This document shows positions 56,964 to 64,000 of a stretch of 64,000 nt of DNA, one piece after another (the stretch's first letter is position 1; every line of letters begins with the position of its first letter). The DNA is from Paraphysomonas bandaiensis. Lineage: Eukaryota; Chrysophyceae. The stretch is taken from positions 1 to 64,000 of the forward strand of contig CBFFRP010000409.1 of assembly GCA_965644295.1 (NCBI GenBank), in the 5' to 3' direction. The notes beneath the pieces are model-generated. The model was not told the origin of the DNA. It did not search any database and saw nothing but the letters and a program-made list of their open reading frames with translations. Made by a program: the position numbers and the translations under genes.

Positions 56964-58839
56964 ATGAGTGAAGTAAGTGATATTACGAGTGAAGTAAGTG
57001 ATATTACGGATATCGGGGACGGAGTGGACCGGCAATGGATTAACGGTAAACCTCATAGTATAACAACAGCCGTAACATCATGAGATACTGTTATAGTATC
57101 ACAAGTGAAATCCATTGAAGATATGTTGACAATCCTCTCACTCACACGTCTTTATTACTGTTTAATGGCTATCTGTTCGATGATATTCTTCTCTAGCGGG
57201 GTAGAGATGTCTATAGGAGTATTCGCATCAGCGGGATGGGTGAATGAGATGAATTACGATCAGTTGTTTCTCTTCTCTGGTGTTCTGTTAATCGGACAGT
57301 TCTTTGGGACATATGTGTTCGGTTTATTGGCAGGTCAGTTGATGTGATATGCACGTATGACTCTTGTGGCGTGTGAGATGACTGGACATCCACATACTTA
57401 TAACGATGTGGGTATTCATGAATTAAATATTTATTTGTGTGCTCAGATTATTTCGGACGAAGGAAAACAATCATTGCAAGTAAGCAGCAACCTTGTCTCT
57501 GTTGCTCCTGTTTGACGTCTCACACAGGTAGTTTTGTGATTGCATGCAGCAGTGTATTGGCCGCATTTACAGAGAGCCACTGGCCTCTTTTGGCCCTTAG
57601 AGCGGTAACAGGATTCGGTTTTGGCGGGCTAACCGTTGCATTCGATCTAGTTGCGGAATATGTACCCGGAAGCTATCGAGGACGATTCTTGGTTCTCTTG
57701 AAAGGATTCTGGGCCTTGGGCATACTCACGACTCCTGTAGTATTCGTGATGTGCAAGCCCTTCCTTGGATATAGAGTGGTTGTTCTTATCTGCGCCGCGC
57801 CTGCTTGTATATCTACTGTTTTGTCAGCATGTTTCTTGCCAGAAAGTGCTCGTTGGCTCTTAGTAATGGGAAAGCCGCATCTGGCTGAGGATGCTCTACG
57901 GTACTGTGGAAGTAGAGATGTATCTCTCTATAAACTTCAACCTCATAGTGCTCCACAAACGTCAGCATTCAGCTTTCTCAACGCTGATAACAAAGGGTTG
58001 ATTATGCCGTTATGTGTGTTATGGACATGCTTTGGTTTCGTTTCGTCTGGTGTAGTGGTACACCTTTGCACCGGTCTGATGCACAATGAATCTAGTTCTA
58101 ATTCCACACTGAACCCTTCTGCCTACGAGCTCTTACTGCGTGGCTCGATAGCTGAACTCGTCGGTATCGTAGTGGCGATCTTAATGGTTGATTCATGTGG
58201 TCGTGTATCATCTCAGGTATCATCTGATATTTGACGTGCCCTCAGTTTGACAGAAACATGTAGGTATCTTTGTTTGCGGGTAGTGGTGTGGCTGCTTTCT
58301 GTCTTGGTCTCGGCATTCCCTCTTTGACGGAGAGTATACTAGTTGTAATTCTTCTTGCCACTCTTTCAGGAGGGACTGCGGTGTCGTGGACTGCTACGGC
58401 TGAACTCTTTCCTACTTCTTGTCGAGCTACGGGACACGCATTCGTGCACAGCTTCTCCATATTGGGTAGCTTACTTGGACTCATGCTATATGCGGCTACT
58501 ACTACCCGGTCCTTGTTTATATGCTCTGTGCTCTCGCTAGCTGGCTGCTTGGCCGCAGTTTTTGCCCTGTTTCCACCTGAAACTTACGGTAGTAACCCTT
58601 GAGAATTACGTAATGTAACTAATTTTTTTGTAGGGAACACGTTGGACGCGGTAAATATATGGCAATGCGTGATGTTTTGAAGTGTTTAATATTGATTCAT
58701 ATAGGTTGGTTCTCAGAAAGTAAATGTTAAGCCTAAAGTTATTACTCCGCGGAAACCTCGTGGAAACGTAGTATTCGATGCTAATGCTCGCTATGAGCAA
58801 TTCTTTGCGGATCCTTTCGATGGGAATGATGATGTATAG
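56964..58839 (+). CDS. SLC22/SV2-like major facilitator transporter
   Basis: Seven exons (56964-57045, 57106-57333, 57447-57479, 57528-58216, 58264-58588, 58634-58650, 58705-58839) give 502 residues, including two tiny exons of 33 and 17 nt. The short N-terminus has an imperfect EVSDIT duplication. Sugar-porter/SV2-type signatures are present: LLAGDYFGRRKTI (motif A after TM2), TGFGFGGLTVAFDLVAEYVPGSYRGR after TM4, LPESARWLLVMGK after TM6, and ATAELFPTSCRATGHA between TM10 and TM11. About 12 membrane helices are expected. These transporters move organic ions, sugars or related solutes across the plasma membrane or vesicles; the substrate cannot be inferred. The cytosolic tail (about 455-502) is basic. 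Confidence 0.88.
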
Positions 58840-59197
58840 GAAGGGTCACTATAATTTTATTGGTGCGTGGTATTACTAGTACATGTATAATATAACGTAT
58901 AACGATGTTGAACTTCTTGGTGTAGTACTGAAAAAGTTATTGGTTATATTAAAGTGTAGTCGTTGAAATAAATAATTTAAAGTTGTTAATATTAAATTAC
59001 TCTGATCTCTGATAGCTAGGAGAATGTCCTTGTACCAAATGAACTTCCCATCGTGTGCTGATGCGTTGTACAATGTAGAAAGTTCTTGCAGCATTAGTAC
59101 TTTAAGTTGCAACATCCAACATATAGAATGTGTTCTGTTCCAACGGTACGTGTGCTAAGCAACGCAACTATGACAAATTATACGCTGTTAAGGCTCG

Positions 59198-59494
59198 CTC
59201 AACAAAGTCGGACTCTCACCATTTCGTGGTGTTCTGGGGGATAAGTATTGGAGATATTTCTCCGGGAAACTAACGTTCTTGTAGCCAGCAGATAACTTTT
59301 TGTCGGCTCATAGCTTGTGTAGACGTCACTTTGGGCCCTGACGAATAAACATACATCTGGGTTGTTCACCTTAAGGACTTATAAAATGTCAGGTATATCA
59401 ACATTCTTCTTGTTCATTGAGTTTTCTTTGAGTAATAGAGCGGCCGTAATTGCACCTTGGTGCTAGCGGCGACACACAAGCAACTTTCGTAGCG
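59198..59494. repeat. Dispersed repeat, copy C (shorter relative of 3283-3643)
   Basis: Shares CTCAACAAAGTCGGACTC, CGTGGTGTTCTGGGG, GGGAAACTAACGT, GCCCTGACGAATAAAC and TGTTCACCTTAAG with copy A in the same order, with deletions between them, and ends in the structured motif. Confidence 0.8.
59441..59489 (+). ncRNA. Candidate structured RNA motif, copy C (decayed outer stem)
   Basis: Hairpin GCACCTTGGTGC (59452-59463) is intact. The second hairpin reads AGCGGCGACACA (59465-59476), and the outer stem is weak. Spacing is identical to copies A and B. Confidence 0.35.
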
Positions 59495-60498
59495 TTATAT
59501 AATTGGATATCATAGTTAAGCACTAGTTAGTTAAATAGTGCTGAAACTAAAACGCCTATTGCTAATAATAAGACATTAACTACTAAAAAATGGTTAACTG
59601 AAATAGTTTTACTGTGTACAAGATCGTGTCTATCTAAGATGTGAAAAATTTAGTATATTGATTGGTAGTAGAGAGTAGAGAGAGCATAAATTTAAGGAAT
59701 GTCAATGAATGGTAAGAGATGGTGATTATAATTTTACTAATTGATTAATGAGGGAGTTGATCGCTTTATAAATACTTAATAGCTATTTTTCCATTCAAAT
59801 ATAAAATACAAAATACTGATATTACGATATCGGATGGTAGTTTGATCAGCTTGGGGTGATCATATGAACGAAAAATATCAAGGCTTCCCGAGCACGAAGC
59901 AGCAGCAAAATCGTCATTTTAGACAATACTACAAAACACTTCGAGAAAAGGCTTCCCGAGCAGAGAGTTAACTGAATACAGATTACATATGATTTAGAAT
60001 AGAATTGCACATCTTAAATAAATGAACATATATATACATCCACCTGTTTGTCTTAGTTGGGTTTTGGTGGTCTGTCAGTTATGAGGAATCGAGTCACGAA
60101 GTATCAGCTCTAAATAGGAGAGGGAGTGTCAAGTCTATAACTAATTTATATTAACTAATCTATGTAAGCTGTACTCGGCACATACACTGCCAAGCGCATC
60201 CTAAGAGGAGACCTGATCTTGCTATTCCCACTGATGCAACTACTCAGTATGTATTACTCAGGTACTATAATTATAGTCAAAGGGAAAAGAAGATGTGCAC
60301 GACACCCCCACAGGATTCTAAGAACACCAAACTACTGATAATGTTATCGCGCAAAAAACAATATTCATACCCAGCTGCGTATTTTACGTTATAAATTTCT
60401 TAACACATAGGCACGTAAATTATACTACTGGAGTAACTTGTTTACCATGCCGTCGTATATACACTACCATCATGCTCTCAAGAGATACTATCTATATC

Positions 60499-60920
60499 TT
60501 AACCTCCGTGGATAACAATCTGGTCGTCGTGGCATATCTCCTGATCAACAAAGAACTCACGAACATTTGTCCTCTGATCTCCTGACAGCTGAATAATCTC
60601 TCCGAGCTCAGCATCATTATTCACAGTTCCATTGCACTGAAAAGTTTTCTTGAGTGCTCTTGTGATCTTCTTGAGGTCAAGATCATCAGGGAGACCTTGA
60701 ATAGTAGTGATACACTTCCGTCTAATACGCAGCCATCACACACATACAGTCAGTAGTGATATAAGCCTACCCATTACGCTGTTGAACACGGACGTGAATC
60801 TTACTCCCCTTATCATCTTCCTTATCCGCAAACGGATCTGTGAGCAGATAATTAGATTCCTGCTACAGAATTATGTAACTAATATATACCCGAAGCCTGG
60901 GCGAAATTCTTGATATCCAT
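60499..60920 (-). CDS. SUI1: Translation initiation factor eIF1 (SUI1)
   Basis: Three exons (60920-60890, 60837-60771, 60721-60499) join in frame to give 106 residues (human 113). The sequence has the eIF1 order: DPFAD, IHVRVQQRNGRKCITTIQGL, DLKKITRALKKTFQCNGTV, GEIIQLSGDQRTNVREF and a terminal DDQIVIHGG. eIF1 binds the 40S subunit near the P site and enforces AUG selection. It was found by joining exons too short to appear as long open frames. Both introns are about 50 bp. All hallmark residues for ribosome binding look present, so it should be functional. Confidence 0.95.
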
Positions 60921-61366
60921 AATAATGTTAGTGACTAATAATGCGAGAGATATAAGTTAAGTATGTATGTATATATATATGTCTACACATCCCTCCAACT
61001 CCACACACCACACACCATATAACTACTAAGAACACTGTACACTTGTTCATAGAAACAAGAGGATGTGTACGACTATCTTCAACCGACATCGTTTTCAGTT
61101 TTAGTTTATAGAAAGGACGAGCAGCAGAGTGAGGGGGGGGAAGTTACTCAATCGAAGTGTCAACACTTCCTTCCTCATAGATCTGTATACATATCACTTC
61201 ATCTCTCTGGATCTACACTCACTTCTATATACTTCACTGATGGGATACTTCTAGTATGTAGTAACACTAAACGTGCTCTATAGTAGTTAGCGTGCTATAT
61301 AGTAGTTTATAACTCCTGCTAGTATCATTAGAAACCCATTGAAGTTTATCATGAAGTTGTAAGTCC
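60921..61366. other. Divergent intergenic region
   Basis: Lies between eIF1 and NMNAT. It holds a TATATATA run near 60970 and a CT-rich stretch near 60985; likely promoter sequence. Confidence 0.35.
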
Positions 61367-62719
61367 ATGTTACCTCCAATCCCCTCCGCCTCTCAATATA
61401 GGAACGACACCAGTAAACCCTCTATTAGTAGCATCCATGAAGACAATATTAAATTACCCTCTTATTCATCCGCATACAGAGGAGTGCCTCTTGCTGGAGG
61501 GATACCTATCGATGAAGTGATGAAGAGGATGGAGATTGAGAAGTTGATGAGTAGAGAGGAGCGGCTGGCTCTTAACACCATATTAAAAAACAACAATATC
61601 AGAGATAAGGTTTTGATGGAAATACAGAAGTTAGAAATTGGCTCCAGGCAAAGATCCACTCTCAAGAGGTTACGTATGCTGATTAAACGATACCGACGGC
61701 GTGGAAGTAGGGATGCCGACAGTGTGGACGGTGCAACGGGCCAAGATGCTCTGGACCTTTCACGTAGCGGACGTGAAAATATTGTTCCCGACACCAAGGC
61801 TGCTATTTTACAAGTAGTAGGTAGTGCCCCAGTGTACTCTGAATTTGCAAGCGCTGGTGTTCTCTTGAAGTGTCGACAACGATTACAAGACTTCATATCA
61901 CAATATGGGATTGAGCGAGCACAGAGCACGCAGTTTGCAATCATTGTAGGCAGTGGATCCTGCAACCCTGTTACACGCATGCACATTCGAAAATTTTTCA
62001 TTGCGAAGCAATGCATTGAGTCGTCGTCGGATATATTCGTTCTGGGCTCCCTTCTCTCTCCAGCACACCCTCACCTCGTCAGGCAGCGCTTCCGTAGCTT
62101 TACTCGCGAGATTATTCCTGCCCCCCATCGGCTCGCAGTGGCGCAGCTATCGGTAAAGGATAGTATATGGGTAAGCGTAGATCCTTGGGAAATAACCAGG
62201 CGTCGTGTGATGGACTATCTCTCACTGCTGGAACATGTCTCTTGCATGATACAGAGCGAGTTTCTAGGGTTCAAAATAAAAACACTATACCTTTTTAAGG
62301 CCAATATGTTACCGAATCTGTCTGCCAGGGCTTTGCGTCAAGCGGACTATGGGGCTGTATGCGTGTGCCGGGCTGCTGAGTACGACCAGCTCCGTAATTC
62401 TATGCGCAGCGAATGGAGGGGTGTTCTCTGGGTGGCAGAAGATACTGCTATACTGGATGCATCCATGGACACTGTTTCTTCGCGCAAAGTTCGGGCTGCT
62501 GTGAAAGCTCAGGAGCCTCTGCAGCATCTCGTTGGTGGAATTGTGGCAAACTATTTCAAAGCTAATAGGATCGGATTGAAGGTAACGCGTTGTAGCAATG
62601 TTAACGTTTTGTTATTAATTCATTTTGATCAGATGAAGGGAGATGAAAAGTGGTCTGAAGATGAGAAGTATCTTCCCAAAATTGTGAGTAGCTCGGTGGT
62701 AGCAGCCTCAAACTCCTAG
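61367..62719 (+). CDS. Nicotinamide mononucleotide adenylyltransferase (NMNAT)
   Basis: The open frame is 450 residues. A 51-bp stretch at 62582-62632 with GT...AG ends is probably an intron that happens to be in frame, giving 433. The nucleotidyltransferase motif is GSCNPVTRMH (about 197-206), matching the family's GSFNPxTxxH. It is followed by the LLSPAHPHL region, PAPHRLAVAQLSVKDSIWVSVDPWE and a C-terminal SSRKVRAAVKAQEPLQHLVGGIVANYF that stands for the ISSTxxR block. The enzyme makes NAD+ from NMN and ATP. The N-terminal 190 residues (with a basic KRLRMLIKRYRRRGSR segment) are an extension not found in typical NMNATs of about 280 residues; it may target the nucleus or bind partners. Cys replaces Phe in the GSFNP motif. 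Confidence 0.85.
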   Translation: MLPPIPSASQYRNDTSKPSISSIHEDNIKLPSYSSAYRGVPLAGGIPIDEVMKRMEIEKLMSREERLALNTILKNNNIRDKVLMEIQKLEIGSRQRSTLKRLRMLIKRYRRRGSRDADSVDGATGQDALDLSRSGRENIVPDTKAAILQVVGSAPVYSEFASAGVLLKCRQRLQDFISQYGIERAQSTQFAIIVGSGSCNPVTRMHIRKFFIAKQCIESSSDIFVLGSLLSPAHPHLVRQRFRSFTREIIPAPHRLAVAQLSVKDSIWVSVDPWEITRRRVMDYLSLLEHVSCMIQSEFLGFKIKTLYLFKANMLPNLSARALRQADYGAVCVCRAAEYDQLRNSMRSEWRGVLWVAEDTAILDASMDTVSSRKVRAAVKAQEPLQHLVGGIVANYFKANRIGLKVTRCSNVNVLLLIHFDQMKGDEKWSEDEKYLPKIVSSSVVAASNS

Positions 62720-63612
62720 TGTGCAATTTACATAGCTGCGATCGGCATTTGAGCCAACTGACCCGTGTTTGCTGTGAATGTTATTCATTGTGTATGTGCT
62801 TGAGTTCTATTTCGGTGTTGAAACTTGATATGTCTACTTAGTGTACTTATTCGTTGGTGGCTTTGAGAGTGCTAACCAAAGTCACCTTTCAATATGTGGT
62901 ACCACATCTGTTTGTGATTTACTCTTATGGAATAATCTTGTGGAATATGTGGTGCACTTATTGAATATCTTTATTAATATAATATTTTTGTCCTGGCATA
63001 ATTATAAGAATCAGTTTATTTTTCAGAGAATGTATACTTTGGGTCACTATATGCTGCATATGATTTTCCAAAATAATAAATTTTCTTTATAGAGTGTATC
63101 CAATGTAATACTAATCTTAAGTTCTTGTGTGTGATGCTTAGCAACAGGGCTAAATAAGATTTAAGCTTATTAGTAAAACAATGTTGTGATTATTAGAGTG
63201 TAAGTAATGAACACGATAGAGTGAAAATTATGAATAACAATATAGAACGTACTATCATGCACAACGGAATAGTTAGAAGTGTAACTGATAATGACGACGT
63301 TATGATGACGATCACGTATCTTCGACAGATACTCTCTCTAATTCAGTTCATGGTATATTTCATTGAACATTATAACTCACAGATACAATCATGTATTAAG
63401 CTGAATCCTAATACGCCCCCTCAATGAAATAATCAGTGAATCGTAGATAATAGAGAGAATATGAACTTATGCACACTGAGAGTAAAAACCAGAGTAGCAG
63501 TCACTAGTCAATAATAAGCGAACTGCAGAGATGCCATATTGTGAGACCATCCTTCTAGTCCAGCATCATGTATTGAATAAAAATAAAAAAAATGGTAAAA
63601 ACTCCGTGTAAC
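62720..63612. other. Intergenic, no gene recognised
   Basis: AT-rich. If the element to the right has a 3' LTR, it should lie here, but its partner is outside the window. Confidence 0.4.
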
Positions 63613-64000
63613 TCAAACTAGCCACCTAGGTCGCTTGTGGCTTGTTAATTGTGATTTAGGTGTCTCTGAGGTTGTTGATCGCTTTCTGTTGCTGCTGGAT
63701 GGGATGTCGAACCCAGCTCCCCCCATCAATGTAGTTCGCAATTGAAGAAAATTAGTTGTTCCTAGTGGTTTCGTGAGAAGATCGGCTAACATTGACGTGG
63801 TGGGAATATGGTCAACAGTCAATTGGTTTTCGGCAATATTTTCTCGAATGAAATGATACCGTATCGCAATATGTTTCGTACGACGATGATGAGTAGGATT
63901 GTAGCATAATTGGACTGCCCCTTTATTATCGCACCAAATAGTTGTTGAGAATGGAAGTTTGAAACCAATTTCTGATAATAAAGAGCGTAGCCATAATGCT
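63613..64000 (-). mobile_element. 3' end of a second copia polyprotein (partial)
   Basis: Reading leftward from the window edge, the frame gives the end of RNase H: TIWCDNKGAVQLCYNP, TKHIAIRYHFIREN, LTVDHIPTTSMLADLLTKPLG, then a Lys/Ser tail to the stop at 63613-63615. These are the standard C-terminal copia blocks. The sequence differs from the 32-37 kb element (which has DSQSARDLALNP), so it belongs to another family. Confidence 0.88.

Larger units (their letters stand above)
58840..60498. other. Intergenic with dispersed repeat copy
   Basis: Apart from the repeat at 59198-59494, I see only AT-rich sequence. AGGCTTCCCGAGCA occurs twice (about 59879 and 59948). Confidence 0.5.

Noticed and set aside
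1-64000. CRISPR arrays, bacterial operons, rRNA or complete tRNA genes
   Set aside because: Spliced eukaryotic genes throughout; no spaced direct repeats of CRISPR type and no complete cloverleaf found by eye. A tRNAscan-SE run would settle the tRNA question.

Overview
The window is from a nuclear genome of a single-celled eukaryote. Most genes are split by short GT-AG introns of about 45-60 bp with strong GTAAGT-like donors. The genes are a eukaryotic set (MSH2, FAN1, eIF1, DMAP1/SWC4, LYRM2, an IP3 receptor, a MAPKKK, HMG-box and calponin-homology proteins), genes are dense, and long intergenic stretches are AT-rich. The lineage cannot be fixed from sequence alone. The WLRSQDPPCPW type of ankyrin-like repeat and the Ty1/copia elements would suit an alga, stramenopile or related protist.

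Layout. 1-2.6 kb: a very AT-rich, virus-like island with a repetitive fibre-like protein and an HNH/NUMOD endonuclease, studded with palindromes and short duplications. 3.2-3.65 kb: a dispersed repeat. 4.0-13.7 kb (-): a 3,096-residue IP3-receptor-like channel in nine exons. 14.4-15.0 kb (+): a TMEM223-like mitochondrial protein. 15.8-18.6 kb (-): MSH2. 19.3-22.2 kb (+): an MFS transporter with a Sec14/CRAL-TRIO domain in its central loop. 23.6-24.2 kb (+): a small mitochondrial membrane protein. 25.3-26.8 kb (-): a 2OG-Fe(II) oxygenase. 27.7-31.1 kb (+): a MAPKKK. 31.6-37.1 kb (-): a nearly intact copia retrotransposon with matching LTRs and a 5-bp target duplication. 38.7-39.4 kb (+): HMG-box protein. 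40.2-41.7 kb (-): double calponin-homology protein. 42.1-42.4 kb (+): LYRM2. 43.1-44.1 kb (-): thioredoxin-fold ER protein. 44.5-46.1 kb (+): F-box/ankyrin-like repeat protein. 47.6-49.5 kb (-): DMAP1/SWC4. 50.8-53.9 kb (-): FAN1 nuclease with an N-terminal HAD-like segment. 54.2-55.6 kb (+): Cys-rich membrane protein. 57.0-58.8 kb (+): SLC22/SV2-like MFS transporter. 60.5-60.9 kb (-): eIF1. 61.4-62.7 kb (+): NMNAT. 63.6 kb to the end (-): the 3' end of a second copia polyprotein.

The genes are mostly unrelated housekeeping and signalling genes, many in divergent pairs. The strongest candidates for something undescribed are four domain rearrangements: an IP3 receptor carrying a complete voltage-sensor module in mid-protein, an MFS transporter split by a CRAL-TRIO domain, a FAN1 nuclease with a HAD-like N-terminus, and an MSH2 lacking mismatch-binding domain I. 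Two repair genes (MSH2 and FAN1) are thus both atypical in a window that also carries long pure tetranucleotide microsatellites. A 49-nt structured motif is kept with identical spacing at three loci, and a TACAGCAGTA decamer recurs in intergenic DNA.
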